Of a stretch of DNA of 64,000 nt, positions 20,690 through 32,656 are shown one piece after another. This DNA is from Angiostrongylus vasorum. Taxonomy: Eukaryota; Nematoda; Chromadorea; Rhabditida; Metastrongylidae. A program made the position numbers and the translations under genes. The first letter of the stretch is position 1. Each line of letters opens with the position of its first letter. The stretch lies in assembly GCA_018806985.1 (NCBI GenBank), contig JADANN010000187.1, positions 124,001 to 188,000 on the forward strand, read 5' to 3'. The notes beneath the pieces were generated by a model. The model searched no databases. It saw only the letters and a list, made by a program, of their open reading frames with translations, and had not been told where the DNA came from.

Positions 20690-22320
20690 AACAACAGAAA
20701 TTCTGCTTAGATTCTACAATCGAAGCTTTTGTTCGCTTCTTGTCACTTCAAATATAACACTAAAAAAGTAGCGAACAATTCGCTCTGATTTCTAGCCTGG
20801 GCGATAGCTTTCTTTGTTTTGTACTCCTGTAGAGAGTTGATGATGAACTGTTATCCTGCGCGAGAAGATTGTTGTTCGTTTTCTCACAAGAATACCTCAA
20901 TCTCTTCAAAAACCATGTCCAGCTGTAAAAATAACATTTGCTGTTTAGCGTTTAATTGTTTGCATATTTGTTGACTTTCCATTTCTTTAATTACTCTGAC
21001 TCATAAAAAATTTTATGCAACTCACATTTATTCACTTATCTCATAGCCCTTGGCAAATTGATGGGGCTTCCGAATTGGTAGCTTAGCTCTGTAAAGGTTC
21101 GAAACCTGTCACTTGGTATTTAGAAGGTTTTGCTGTCCTAAAAGTCATTGATTCAATCATCTCATCCACGTTGTCAATACTTTCACATGAAAGGCTAAAA
21201 AGCTCTATGGAGCTCAATTTACACCGCTGAACAGACGTGCATAATATCCAATGCAAATGCTTCCGTCATTGACGTAGCAAGAAATCGATAGAATTTCAGC
21301 ATTCATGATTAAATATCTGCTTCAAGAGCATGGATTTTCATTTCTTCTCTTATAATGTGTAATGTTGTAGAAGTCATCTATACAGCAATAGTCTTATGAA
21401 TTCTATTTTTCTCCTCTTTCCGATCTTTCGAAGGGTGGACGAGGTACCCTTGTGTGCCCCGACTCACACTCGCTTATAACTTTCTCTAGCACTGCTTTGT
21501 TTGGATTATTAATTCATTTCTAAATAGTAATTAGAAACTAGAGAGAAATGCAAATTCCTGGCCACGAGCCAGTTGAGGAGAGTGCGTCCAAATATCTTGG
21601 AGCAAGTTTGGTGACCATACAACTTATTCAGCAATGAAAGCAGATCTGCTAAGTAGATGGAAATTCAGTCTCAGTTCGAAATGCTGAAAAAATCCGGTTG
21701 ATGAGGTCTGATGACAAGCTGCGAGGGATTTCTTGCACCTTTTATGCGCAGTGCATTATAACTGACATCAGAAGGATCTCATAAAAATCTGAAAATCTTT
21801 TCCAAAACGTTGCGCTCTATCGCTTCTACACGAACATTCAATACTCAAAAGCGATTACCAGATAAAGGCAGTTCATGACGGAGTGATTGAGAAGCATGTG
21901 AGCCATTGAAGCAGTTTGTACCGTATTTCAATCGCAGCCCTTGAGCAGCTACAGACCTGAGAGGAAGTCTTGATCTTGGAAATAAGCCTTGTCCCATCGC
22001 CTTTTGAAGGATTTTGCTAACTGGCTTGAAAATCTCTGTTCCACAAATTTGAAGGTCGGACTTCTTTCAAATAGCACAAATAAACTGCTTTTAATGATGA
22101 AAGACTCCGGGCAGAACAAGATGTTAAGCACATCCGGCCGTAATTGACAAAAACAATGAGAAAGATTTAGAATGATCTTTAGCGGCAAAAAATATTAGAA
22201 GAAAAGACGAGAAACGAAGATTCTTGTTTCATGGGCTTCAAAAATGATGTGCTCGGATGTCATAAGAACACCTTCTCCAAATGATCAATGAAATCATAAT
22301 TTCTCGGTGCAAAGCTACCA
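20690..22320. other. AT-rich unit 1 sequence without recognised genes
   Basis: No SINE or PLE signature was recognised. The minus ORF at 21,949-22,188 has no support. The segment seems absent from unit 2 between about 43,830 and 44,100, so it may be an insertion or a deletion there. Confidence 0.4.
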
Positions 22321-22329
22321 CTGGACGAA

Positions 22330-22625
22330 AGTAGCGCAGTGTTAGTGATTTCGTTGACTGGAAAGCATAGGCGCTAGCTCGATCCAGGCAGCAACGCTCT
22401 CCTCCATTCCATGTTGGAACGCCCTAGCCTGGCTATCTATCTCCACGACTGCGAGGACGTTTGATTCGATCGGTCATAAGGAAGACCAAATCCTCCAGCA
22501 GCAGCAGAAACATCACGCGAAATGTTGAAAGACCATTGTGGATGTTGCAGGCGAGGAAACGAATGGAATGCAAGAAATGCTGGGATCTGTACAGTAGATC
22601 TGACCACGAATCATGTAAAAAAATC
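22330..22625 (+). mobile_element. tRNA-derived SINE, family B
   Basis: AAGTAGCGCAGTGTTAGTGA head, GCTAGCTCGATCCAGG box B-like, CTCTCCTCCATTCCATG, AGCAGCAGAAACATCACGCG, AAGACCATTGTGGATG and ACGAATCATGTAAAAAAA end. Confidence 0.75.
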
Positions 22626-23379
22626 TATCACTAAGGATAAGCACCACATTAATCAATGAGCTAGGTGTCTAGACTACTATTGTTAGACATACGGCTACAA
22701 AAGTGCCTAGTAGCAGAAATATCGAGAAGTCCAATGTTTCTCTTCATGATCCCACTGAAGAGTAATCAACACAAAGATTCCCTTTGATTGAAACATAGTT
22801 GTAAAGTAGCAAACACTTCTTTGTAGCACAAAACGCGGTGGCTCTTAGGTATTAGGCTAGGAGCGTCCTGTTATTATTACATCACTACAACAACTAAACT
22901 TATTAGCAGCCTCTATATCATTTTATCAAAAAATACTTGCCTTCTTAAGAAATCGTTTCTGGACCTTTCGGGCCAATCATATCATCTATACCGATATTTT
23001 TCAGGGTGTTACGAAAGTAAAAAAGTGCTTAACATAGATCAGAATTCCAAATTCGCAAGAACTCTGCGTCAAGCTGAAGACCAAGTCGTCGTTGCAGAGT
23101 GCTCCCAATGACCATGACTTCCATATACAGTTTGCGTTCAGTGAACATGGAACACAACTTGAACGAAAGACTGAATTTTAACCGGGTTCGATGTCGACTC
23201 GCTACGACCATCTTCGATTCTAACAAGGAAGTCCTCAACATATTTAATAGTTTTTCTTTCCTTGTAAAGCTTAGACGTGGAAAGACAATTTCATCATGAC
23301 AAAGTCTTTGCATAGTAGCTAGGGAGCACACGCAAAACGTTGAAATCAATCTATTCTCTAGCCATTAACTTCGCTCAGC

Positions 23380-23470
23380 CTCCTTCCTTGTGTCCAACCA
23401 ATCAATCCGTCTTTCAATGTCCACAGGTAGCAACAGAAAGCCGTAAATCCGTCTAATTACCTGCAATCTC
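23380..23470 (-). pseudogene. Minus-strand conserved segment after a splice-like acceptor, unit 1
   Basis: Following AAGAGATTGCAG on the minus strand, the frame reads VIRRIYGFLLLPVDIERR. Unit 2 (44,100-44,220 minus, acceptor AAAGATTGCAG) has LISQFYGFVLISVDIKRR and continues to WLEHGLIVALK. Conserved acceptor, frame and hydrophobic pattern suggest a real exon once existed. Function unknown. Confidence 0.3.
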
Positions 23471-23797
23471 TTTTGTGGTGCCGGCTTCTACCTAATTGTC
23501 TTATTATCGGAGGGATTCATTGACTCCGTACAGAGGGCTTCGCTACACTCAACGAAATCACCACAATATGGGCCGCCAATAGCACCATCAGCCTGAGCTA
23601 GGAGCTCTTTGTTTCCCCTTGTCCCAGTTTTTCTCACTGTTGCCTGCATTGAGTGATTTATGCTAATGCTTTGACATTTCTTTACTAGTATAAGCAGTAT
23701 TTCCTGTTAGTTGTCTTTCTTGTAAGAAGAACGAGGTTTGTGACTTTTTCTTCAATCCCTATATATATATATTTTAGAACAACTTTAATCTTTATTT

Positions 23798-23832
23798 GAA
23801 AGACGAAAGTCCAAACCGCCGAAACGTTAGTC
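23798..23832 (+). ncRNA. Degenerate hammerhead-like motif
   Basis: GAAAGACGAAAGTCCAAACC then GCCGAAACGTTAGTC. The CGAAACGTTAG 3' half is intact and the 5' half is damaged. The flanks ACGAGGTTTGTG (23,730) and CTCAACCTCGTGTCAG (23,846) are inverted copies of the element end, suggesting a small non-autonomous element of about 130 bp. Confidence 0.4.
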
Positions 23833-23983
23833 GACTGTTCTTCTCAACCTCGTGTCAGTTGACCAGTGAAGGAATACAATTCCAACTTTATATCATCGTT
23901 AGATCTAAATCTGCTATGAGCCATCAGTTAAGGAACGAGAAAATATGACCATATGGTGATAAAACGAAGAATTAATAAAAAAA

Positions 23984-24262
23984 GGACAAAGCTCTCGGCG
24001 TTGATCAGTCCCTGAGGGATGCGCCATGCATTCGACTTCATTAAGTATCGTTGGAGGTGACTGAATGCATATCTGGCCTTTACAATGACTCGCGGTGGCC
24101 TACCGATGTATCGAGTCAGTGCTGCTATCCTCGCAGACAAGTCTGCTACCAATTTGCCGATCCCGAAAGGATGGAAAGCTTGGTGGGCCATAGGCACGGG
24201 GATCGATCCCACGTACGTGTCGCAGTGGCGCCTCAAACCACTGCACCACACGTGCACCGAAA
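23984..24262 (-). mobile_element. tRNA-derived SINE, family A
   Basis: Complete minus copy from the AAAGCTCTCGGCGTTGATCA tail to the GTGCACGTGTGGTGCAGTGG head. Box B (GTGGGATCGATCCCC) is kept. It directly precedes a family C copy. Confidence 0.85.
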
Positions 24263-24344
24263 GGAAAAAATTATGAAGTATAAATGTATTTTAAGTAAAC
24301 CTTTTTATTTTTTATGCTTACCATAATTTTTTTACGATAAGGTA

Positions 24345-24880
24345 TGATGTGAAATTCAACCATAACGATGCTGTTATATTGGCAAAACATGATCCCCGGG
24401 CTGGATCGAACAACGACTTCCCCTTTCCGGGAGCTCACACATTACACACCGCTCCACAGAGGCCCATGCTTGCGTTCCTCTTAGTTAGTTTTCTACCTAA
24501 CGCTGCCATCAGCGATCACCCGTCAGCGGGATCGATCTGGGAGCAAAAATGGCATTGAACCCAGTTAAGCTGATGCTGTAATCAAAATGACAGTGTTAAC
24601 CTTTTTATTTTCTGCTTACAATAATTTTTCAGGGCAGGGGTATGATGTAAAATTCAACCATTACGATGCTGAGATATTCGCTAAACTTGCACCCGAGCCA
24701 TATAGGTGATTGCCGATGGAAGCGTTAGGTAGAAAACAAGCTGAGAGAAACGCAGATCAAGGCCTCCGTGGCGCAGTGTGTAATGCGCGATCCCCCGGAA
24801 AAGGAAATCGTGGCTGGATTTGGCCCAGGGTCCAAGATTTGCAAATATCTCAGTACCGTATAAATGGATATTAGGGAGAG
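24345..24880. mobile_element. Two family C repeats in opposite orientation
   Basis: Minus copy 24,345-24,545 (CCATAACGATGCTG, head CCTCTGTGGAGCGGTGTGTA, then CCCAGATCGATCCCGCTGAC read on the minus strand) and plus copy 24,640-24,860 (GGCCTCCGTGGCGCAGTGTG, AATGCGCGATCCCCC, GAAATCGTGGCTGGATTTGG). Both contain the GCTGAGAGAAACGCAG-type leader. Together they form another divergent foldback. Confidence 0.72.
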
Positions 24881-25210
24881 AACTCTATGCTTTTTTTCCT
24901 TTAACAAAGCAGTCAGAATCCATTGCCAGCTAACTCGAACAAAGGTAACTTTACCTACAGTTTCACATCGATTAAACTATGTCATTAACAACTAATCAAT
25001 CAAACAGTTATCAGCTAAGTAGTACCCGTATTAGATCCAAAACGAACTACAAGATCTAGTTAGAGAACCTGAGCAGTCAGAATCTCCTTGAGAAAGTCCG
25101 GAATGTTTCGGATGCTCTTAATACTATTACTCTAAATTTTTGAAGAGAAACCGAGTAGCTACTATACACTTCTGTTGACATTCTCCACATTCTCCGTGTA
25201 TAGCTACGAT

Positions 25211-25400
25211 CTGTTCTCTGCACCTGCTGTCGGCCCATCGATGGTGCCAGTTAAACGTCAAAATTGTTCGCATTCATGGTCATTTAATTTCTTCTGTCAA
25301 ATAAACGGCTGTGATGAAACTTCAATCTTCGCTTTTTTTAATGGCCACTGGGAACGGCTAAGCGTCCCTATTTATGGTCGCCATTTCTCATTTAGTGACA
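25211..25400 (+). pseudogene. Degraded exon, PP2C-fold TAB1-like pseudophosphatase, unit 1
   Basis: The frame reads CSHSWSFNFFCQINGCDETS then IFAFFNGHWERLS. The FFNGH segment corresponds to the PP2C VFDGH or TAB1 VFNGY strand and turn. The second unit encodes the same frame with mostly third-base and conservative changes, which argues for past coding. TAB1-like proteins are inactive PP2C relatives that activate TAK1 kinase. Here the flanks lack clean splice sites, so it is probably a dead exon. Family identification is tentative. Confidence 0.5.
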
Positions 25401-25680
25401 CTACGATGCGTTCTCTGGATCCCTGTCGAGGTAGCCGACTAGTGATGTACGCTTTCATTCACTGCTATCGGCACGCAACATATTGATGAATACCGTAATC
25501 TAGATAATGCTAGTGCCAGTACTCTAACGTAGCAGGAAATGTCGTACTGTTAAGAACACTATGAATTCATTGTGTTTGGTACAATTGCCTAGGGTTCTTC
25601 TAAGAAGCTCTTAGATTTGTGCAACCGCTGGTAGGTATCGTAATAAGCGACAACAGCATTTTGTTTCCTCATTTCAACTC

Positions 25681-25682
<2 letters not shown>

Positions 25683-25750
<68 letters not shown>
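25683..25750. repeat. TA dinucleotide microsatellite
   Basis: About 33 TA repeats with one C interruption. The long plus frame across it is an artefact of the repeat. Confidence 0.95.
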
Positions 25751-26294
25751 GCGTATGTATACAGGTTGCTAGTTTTATTTCTGTGGGTAGTTCTACCTCT
25801 ATATTTAAGGTATTTTGCGATTTTGACTTATGAAGAATCACTGCCCTCTAACGAACTAGAAAAATCACTCCGCATCTATTTACTCCTTTAGATTCATATC
25901 CCTATTGAGTTCTCCCGGTAGAATGTCCATTGATGTTCTGAGGTGTCGAATGCGATGTAGAGCTAGTCATCATTCCCCTGTTGAAATCATTGGAGCCGAG
26001 AAGCTCGACCAGCGGAAGCCGACAAGCTACTCGTTGCCTTTTTTGCAAAAGCAGTAAAAAAAGGAACAAGATTCCAAAAGTGTTTCGTGTTTCGTGTATC
26101 TTGAACAAATAAGGGTAATTGAACAGATCTTGCCCGTGATAATGTCAATTTTAAGCTTTATTGTCACCTAGTTGATGTTGATGTGTTCAACCACAGCAGT
26201 CCTTCCTCTCATGAGGTGCTACTTAGTAATCCGTCACTTGTATGAAGGCAACGATGAGCACACTTTTTAAGCTTTTGATTTTGGCCGTTCGTTC

Positions 26295-26520
26295 TTTGTT
26301 AAACTAGATGCAGCAGGTATCACCATCACTTGTTCGCTGCTGTTCCATAAGCTAGGAGCATCTATCCTCACACAGCTTGAAATTTTGGGAATGCGTTTTA
26401 ATGAAGAGCTAAATCTTGTGTTATGCAATACTGATACACATTCTGCATTTTGAATGCTGCGGATGAGACACATCAACTTAATGGAGACGGAATTCACAAG
26501 TCCTCAATGTCGTTCTGTGC
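26295..26520 (+). pseudogene. Degraded second PP2C-like exon, unit 1
   Basis: The frame VKLDAAGITITCSLLFHKLG leads to LNLVLCNTDTHSAF, then TGA. After a frame change comes NAADETHQLNGDGIHKS. The pattern L-x-NTxTxxA followed by ADxTHQLNGD resembles the PP2C block 'VANxGTxRAxL...DGxxxxLxxDH'. One stop and one frameshift interrupt it. Together with 25,211-25,400 it suggests a decayed TAB1-like gene on the plus strand. Confidence 0.4.
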
Positions 26521-26984
26521 TAGTTATATCACTGGCGCGAAATGCCACAATGAAAACTGCTGCAGATGGACAAATCGACTTGCTTTAGTGGTTCACCTAC
26601 AGCTAAATACAGCCGCTTTCAAAAACCTTCCCAGATAGCGCGGATAGCTATGGCATTCATTATTTATCTTAACGTTGTTTTCATATGATCAATCAGCACG
26701 GTGGTCATTTTGGATTGAATGAAAGACTTGATGAAACAGGTTTTGAAAGTGAAAAAGGATGGTGTAGTCAACAGGCAGACGAATGTTAAAGAAAAATTCA
26801 ATCATCTTGGCTTGTCGTTTATCCGTCAGTTTTTTTCGACAGTCTGCCACAATCTTCATAACTCGTCATCTACTTGCCTCACGACAGTTGTCAAATTGTC
26901 CGGAGTATGTAGCCCTAGCCTGAAGAGATCACCGCATTCGGATTCAAAGACGTTCTTTGTTTGTTATCTCACTGGAGGTGGGAC

Positions 26985-27265
26985 GTGTTTTGCAGTGACT
27001 AGGGGGCGCCCTACAATACACACGTGATCGTTCCTTGCCATACACACCTTGGTTCGATCCCCTGCCACGGACTCATCAAACACACCCTTCATTTGATGTA
27101 TTTAAATTGACATTGGGCTTGTCTGGGTAGATAACAGCACTGACGTAATAAATCGGTAGGCAAGTCATTGGATAGGCCAGATATGCATACGCCTAACGAT
27201 TATTGATAAAGTCCAATGCATTGCGCATCCCTCAAGAATTGACCAACGTCAAGAGCTTCAGCTTC
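26985..27265 (+). mobile_element. tRNA-derived SINE, family A, divergent
   Basis: Head GTGTTTTGCAGTGACTAGGG, box B GGTTCGATCCCC, body GGGCTTGTCTGGGTAGATAA and tail GCGCATCCCTCAAGAATTGA align to the family with many changes and about 15 extra bases in the head. Confidence 0.65.
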
Positions 27266-28169
27266 CAACTTTCTAGAAAATTTGCTGCCCCCTCGCTGAG
27301 AAGTGTCTGCTAATACAATTTATTATGACAAAGAAGCGTTATTCTTCGTTGGATCTCCAACTTTCAGAAGTAATTATTTCCCTATGTGACCGTTGATGTT
27401 TTGTGTCGGGTTCTTGGACAAAAATATGAAGCGTTTCTATTTTTTCTACATATTATTGCCATAAAAACCAGCAACACCCAACTGGTAGAATGCCATAAAC
27501 GGCCGGTGTTGAACACACAGTTGAAAGTTCTGCCATCAATTAGGACAACAAGGTGCCCAAATTTTTTGTTACATCAAAAGTAGCATTAAGCTTAAGTTTG
27601 AAGCAAAAAATAGAGAGCTAAATGTTTTTAAAGGATCGTGAGTGTGTGTAGTGCAGTTGTCACAACCTACCGTTCATGCACTTTATCAGCATTATAAATC
27701 CGGATTTCCTCTATCTTCAGCAATCTTCCCACTCGCCTACTTCAAGCTGTGCTCTCATTTTTTTCTATTCTCAATTGCTCTGTTGTTGTTTCTTATTCTG
27801 ATCCGACGAGCATCGTCAGCGTTGACATCGACGACTGACCGCCACTGGTGGCGGTGGTGGTGGGCGATTATCGCGCTGCGATTCCGCTACGCACACCTTT
27901 CTCCCCGTTCCGGTCAACGACATCGTCGACATCAGTGACGACATCGTACGGCGATGTTCGCAATTCTGTGCAGAGTTCCACGACTGCTGGCTAGTTCTTC
28001 TGACTCCGTCGCCCTCTTAGCTCATCAAATCTTTTTACTTTTACGAGATTAGCATTAACACAATAACTCTCTGTAAGTGGCCTCGAAGTTGAGCGGTCAC
28101 TCAATTGCATTCAGCTTGCCGTCGCCTGATAGACGTTGAAGCATTGCAATTAGCCGGAAACAAATATCA

Positions 28170-28545
28170 CCCATAACTTTCATAATGCTGAGATATTTGC
28201 AAAACTCCGGACCGCAGATGTCTGCGGTGGGGAGCGAACGTGCTATTGTCCTTTCCGGCGAGTAACGCGTTCACCACCACACCATGCGGGTCCTTCGTTT
28301 CGGCGGTCTATGAGCTGGTTATATCGATCTTTCTCAAAACCATCAGAACTAGCTGAGAGAGAGGCGAAACGAAGGCCCCGCATGGTGTGGTGGTGAACGC
28401 GTTAGCTCCGGAAAGGGGAATAGCGCGGTCGTTCCCCACCGCAGACACCTGCGGTCCCGGAGTTTTGCAATTATCTCAGCATTGTGAAAGTTATATTTCG
28501 CACCTACTCTGCCATTAAGAAGAATAGGCAGTAAGTAAAAAGGTT
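28170..28545. mobile_element. Family C foldback palindrome (best copy)
   Basis: The left arm 28,175-28,305 is minus and the right arm 28,370-28,500 plus. They are near-perfect inverted copies: CCGCATGGTGTGGTGGTGAA, GCGTTAGCTCCGGAAAG, CCCCACCGCAGACACCTGCG and TCTCAGCATTGTGAAAG all recur reversed in the left arm. The 65-bp spacer contains GCTGAGAGAGAGGCGAAACG. A transcript could form a stem of about 130 bp. Confidence 0.78.
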
Positions 28546-29336
28546 AAAATATCACTCATACTTCACGAAAAACCTGCATTCGTTCTGAACAACTCTGTTA
28601 ATCTAAAACTCATCGCTCATAGACAACGTAGTCAAAGTAAGAGCGTCAGCATAGTTTTTTTCTCGATTTTTTAATACAGAGTTATTTCCATTGTATTATT
28701 TTAAAACTAAACGCCTTGGTTAGTAATCCTTTCTTCTTAAGATTCGATCTGCTTAAAATGGAAATCTCCCTTGGACTTAATATTCAGAGAATGAACCTGC
28801 TGTTTCTGGTGATCAGCATTTCTTTCTGATTCCTTTGCCCACCCCAGAAATGCACTTGGTATAAGTGAAGAACAGTGAACTATACATAAATTCATTCCTG
28901 ATAAGCGCTGTATAGTAGTAGGTGTGGAGAAATGAGTGCGAGTAATGCCAAAGTAAAGAAAGAAGATTCGTGGCCATAAGAAGTCTTTTGATGCGCCGAG
29001 CGTTTAGGGAGAGCTATAGGAACATCTCTTGTGTGTAACTTCTTAATTTCATAAGCCATACCAATCATCTTTATCTTTTCTCACTAGCGGAAAAATATTC
29101 ATCTAGAAAAATCTGCATTAACAATAATGAAGTGAGTTTTAAAAGTTGAAGAGTTCAGGATGTTTCGAAAAAAGAATTATTGATGGTTAACTTTCGGATG
29201 ACCAGTGGTTCTCTTAAACTATTCGTCGTAGCATTTACAACGTTCTCCTGTCTTTTAGTACACAACTGAATAATCATGCCTGGATTAACACGTGTTTACA
29301 TCGTTGAGCTTACATGTGGTTGATGGAGATGTTTGT

Positions 29337-29372
29337 TCGGCTACCTTTCGACGTCTTCGTCTTCATCAAATC
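29337..29372 (-). ncRNA. Hammerhead-like motif, class with GACG/CGUC helix II
   Basis: On the minus strand: TTTGATGAAGACGAAGACGT followed by CGAAAGGTAGCCG. The core UGAUGA, helix II GACG-AAGA-CGUC (4 perfect pairs) and GAAA are clear; the cleavage box is GGUA rather than CGUU. It shares the upstream GAACAACTATGGACC block with the copy at 32,966. The plus-strand frames over this interval (29,292-29,577) are best explained by this element. Confidence 0.55.
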
Positions 29373-29946
29373 CGACGATCCCTGGCGATGGTCCATAGTT
29401 GTTCCTCTTTTCGATGTAGCGTCTTCGTCTCGCATCGAACCGGATCTTCTTCAGTCAAGGGTATCTCGAATAATTTCCGACTTTTTGTATCCACTGGACA
29501 TCCACAGCGAACGGAGAGTGCGTCATAGAGAGAAAAGATTTTTAGTAATTTATTCAGCTCTTTTAGCGGATAACTGATTCAAAGCCTTCATCGTTCTATT
29601 ATTGCTAGAGTCTTAGCGACTGTCACTTTCTGCTTTTTTTTTGAGTGGGAAGAGAAGTCACACTTTATGGCTGGGACGGAGTGCGGTTATTGATGATCCT
29701 ATTGTTAACCTTTAGTGGATGAATTCTAAATAGATGAAATATTGATGAGAAGGAGCGCGGCATGTCTTGAATGAGATCGTGCCCATCCACTTGACCGTGA
29801 ATATTCGCCAATTTGCATTTTTGGTGTCCTTCGGATCGATGTTTACACTTAGTGCTCAACCCTGGTTAGAATCTAACTATAACTAGCTCTAAAGGTTCCT
29901 TACAAAGGCACTTAAATGTCTTCAAGCATTCATTACAAAAACCCAT

Positions 29947-30132
29947 TTGCGTGACATTCGAATATTCGACCATTCGATGGCCGATAAATCGAAAATAATT
30001 CGTGAGGAGCAAAGTGAAGTTCTAAACAAGGAAAGCCTCGGAATTGAAAATGCTCAGAACCTTTGTGACCTTTGCTTAGTCTGGGTGAAACAAAACAGTA
30101 AAAGTATAGGGCGTTTGGTGTTGATAAATCCT
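29947..30132 (+). CDS. Hypothetical charged ORF segment, unit 1
   Basis: The frame contains MADKSKIIREEQSEVLNKES and LGIENAQNLCDLCLVWVKQN and runs into a degraded SINE. Charged composition is protein-like. No counterpart was seen in unit 2 between 49,890 and 50,200. Unknown. Confidence 0.2.
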
Positions 30133-30290
30133 TCAAGAGTTGTTTTTTATCCTCCTAGACAAGTCTGATATAAATTTTTCCGACCCAGGAAGGAGAGAGC
30201 ATTAGTCAGTGAAGGGTGTTGGGTAGGACCAGCGACCAGTCGTGTATTGCAAGACACCTCTACACCGTCCTACATGAGCCTATTATTTAG
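30120..30290 (-). mobile_element. tRNA-derived SINE, family A, old fragment
   Basis: Only the head half is recognisable on the minus strand: GGTGTAGAGGTGTCTTGCAA followed by a body piece with AGACTTGTCTAGGAGG. It is strongly degraded. Confidence 0.45.
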
Positions 30291-30699
30291 ATAAATAGTT
30301 AGAATGTCGTTCGACATTTGAAAGAAAAGTTTAAAATTGGAACTGCACAGGAAATTCGGGTTACTAACAGGATTCGGCGGTTCTCCACAGCTGGTTCTTG
30401 AGAACATATAAATGAACATATTGGTTATCTATGCTGAAGTTTACAGAAAGTCGGTCTTTTGAGTTATTAAGATTCTCCATAGCATTTCCTGTACACATCA
30501 ACACAATCATTTTCAGCTAATAAGTGCTCCTAAGGTGACCGAATATTCGAAAAAGCGAATGCTCAAATGCTAATGCAACAGAATCTTTCCAATCATGTGT
30601 CACTTCGTGACATTGGAGTAGTGAACTCAGTTTTCTACTAATTCATGTGTAATATCGAATTTTTTGTCCTTTTTTCGACCTAATTATCTTTTTCTTCAG

Positions 30700-30881
30700 A
30701 GTTTCTTTCTAGTGTAGAACAAGTCCTTCGGCGACCATTGTTTTACGACATACTTAAAAACGATGAGGGACAACAGGTGTGTGTTGTGCTTAACCGCTGT
30801 GGAATTGTGACGGAAAATCTGTCGGTACTGAAGCAGCCGGCTGGTATGAATGTGGTCCAAGTTGGTTATGGTGACACTTAA
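30700..30881 (+). CDS. C-terminal exon of unknown protein, unit 1
   Basis: After TTTTTCTTCAG the frame encodes 59 residues, including VEQVLRRPLFYDILKNDEGQ and VCVVLNRCGIVTENLSVLKQ, and ends at TAA 30,879-30,881. The second unit has the same exon end with conservative replacements (VCVVLN, ENLSVLKQPAG, DT stop) but one base deleted. The following 250 bp of presumed 3' UTR are also conserved. I do not recognise the family. It could be the last exon of the TAB1-like gene upstream, or of a separate gene. Confidence 0.5.
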
Positions 30882-31328
30882 GTGGCTCGTTACGTGTTGT
30901 TAATCCATAATAGCTTCGCGATACCGCGTTCTCCTAATGACATATCGTCTGCTCATCTCGTCGACCAACTGTTAGCATCACGTCCTTCGTTCTACCATAA
31001 TAGCCCTAACCCCCACCCCCAACACTTACAACGCACTACTACACGTGGGTAATTGAGGTCTTCTAACACTCGAAAACACTCAACTCATCGTCTCATCTTA
31101 ACCACATCCAATAGCGACGTCTCGTCCTTCGTTAATCATTGTCAATTCTTTAGCCGTATCTAGTTTAGTTCTTTTTCCAAACACGTGAATACAAAGCGCT
31201 AACCAGTGTTCAACATTTGAATATGTGAATGGTGCAGAAGATGGTCTGCCTTTGTAAAAGTTGTGCTGCTTCAACAGATTGCCTCTTAACTGCTATTTCA
31301 CTAGTTCAGCAATATTAAAGGATTAGGC

Positions 31329-31592
31329 TCTCCGTGTTGATCAACCCTGACGTAAATACCATGCATTCGACTTCACTGTCATCGTTGGAGGTGAATGAAT
31401 GCATGTCTAGCTTAAACAAAAACTCGCAGTGGGCTACCGATGTATAGGGTCAGTATTGCCATACCTCTCAGACAAGTCTTGTATCATTTTGCCGAACCCA
31501 GAGGGATGGAAGGCTTGGTGAGCCTTTAGCGCCGGATCGAAGGTATGTATATTGCAGAGTGCTTCCAACCACAACTGCACAAGCGCCCGTTT
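31329..31592 (-). mobile_element. tRNA-derived SINE, family A, divergent
   Basis: Minus copy: tail GGTTGATCAACACGGAGAGC, body AAGACTTGTCTGAGAGGTAT and head GGGCGCTTGTGCAGTTGTGG. It lies about 190 bp after the conserved 30,700-31,140 block, which the second duplicate copy has without this SINE. Confidence 0.75.
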
Positions 31593-32111
31593 AGAAGTAT
31601 ATTGTCCTGGAATTCTGAATAACGCATTCTAAGGCCGACGATTTTATCTCTAACTGGATTACTACGCTCTTCTTTGCGTTAATATTAAGATTCTTCCGTT
31701 GGGTCATCTGACTCTGTAGGGTCAGTGAATTCTTTTAGTGTACATCAGTGTAAATGCGAAGGTGAAGGGTATACGAAAATCAAACGGATCCACTTATAAT
31801 CAAGAAATATAGTTCTAATGGAAAATAGATAACATCAATGAAATTCTGCCACACTTTTCATAACAACTTCCTTCTATTGGCCAAGGCTATAAAACTACTG
31901 CTGATATGTTCAATCAGCTAAACTTGCACTTTCAACCATCTTCCAGCTCATGTTTAATGACAGAAACTCTTCCAGTCCCACTAAATAAGTTTTGTCTTGG
32001 TAATGCCTCAGTTTCCTATTCATAATTGTTTGTCTGTTTATTTCCGGATAAGTCGTGATTACAGCGAGTTTTCATAGTACACTAACACAGATTATGTGAT
32101 ATACCTTATAA

Positions 32112-32390
32112 AAAGAACACGCAGTGGTTGGAGGCGCCACTGCGACACCCACGTGGAATCGATCCCTGAGCCCCTGGCCCACCAAGCCTTCCATCCTCCA
32201 GGGTCGGCAAATTGGTAGCAGACTTGTCTGGGAAGACAGCAGCACTGACTTGATGCATCGGTAGGCCATCGCGAGTCATTGTAAAGGCCAGATATGCTGC
32301 ATTCAGTCACCTCCAACGATACTTAATGAAGTCGAATACACGGCGCATCTCTCACGGATTGATCAATGCCGAGAGCTTTATCCTTTTGTT
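32112..32390 (+). mobile_element. tRNA-derived SINE, family A
   Basis: Plus copy lacking only the first few head bases: GCAGTGGTTGGAGGCGCCAC, box B GTGGAATCGATCCCTG, body and AGCTTTATCCTTTTG tail. A TA microsatellite begins 80 bp downstream. Confidence 0.85.
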
Positions 32391-32466
32391 TTACCTTATA
32401 AAAACAGGGTTACATCACCAAATTAAACACATAGCTGCTTACTTGTTTTTTCACATCCGAAATTTA

Positions 32467-32468
<2 letters not shown>

Positions 32469-32504
<36 letters not shown>

Positions 32505-32516
32505 GTATAATATATG

Positions 32517-32547
<31 letters not shown>

Positions 32548-32656
32548 ATATATATATATACATATACATATATGCACATGTATATTGAGGTATATGCAGG
32601 TATATGCAGGTATATGCATATATATATAAATACATATATATATACATATATGTGGT
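32469..32656. repeat. TA-rich microsatellite with a decamer repeat
   Basis: Interrupted TA runs (with TACA and TACG variants) surround three near copies of GTATATGCAG at 32,590-32,620. Reading frames on both strands here are low-complexity artefacts. Confidence 0.95.

Noticed and set aside
23029..23349. 106-codon minus ORF
   Set aside because: No domain, no clear conserved equivalent in unit 2; the opposite strand is also open for 66 codons. Left unannotated for lack of evidence.
25619..25891. Plus-strand ORF rich in alternating Tyr and Ile
   Set aside because: It runs through the TA microsatellite; the Tyr/Ile repeat is a translation artefact.
29292..29577. Two overlapping plus-strand ORFs (78 and 87 codons) with protein-like composition
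   Set aside because: On the minus strand the interval is a hammerhead-bearing repeat sharing its flank with 32,900-33,010; no splice sites and no counterpart in unit 2.
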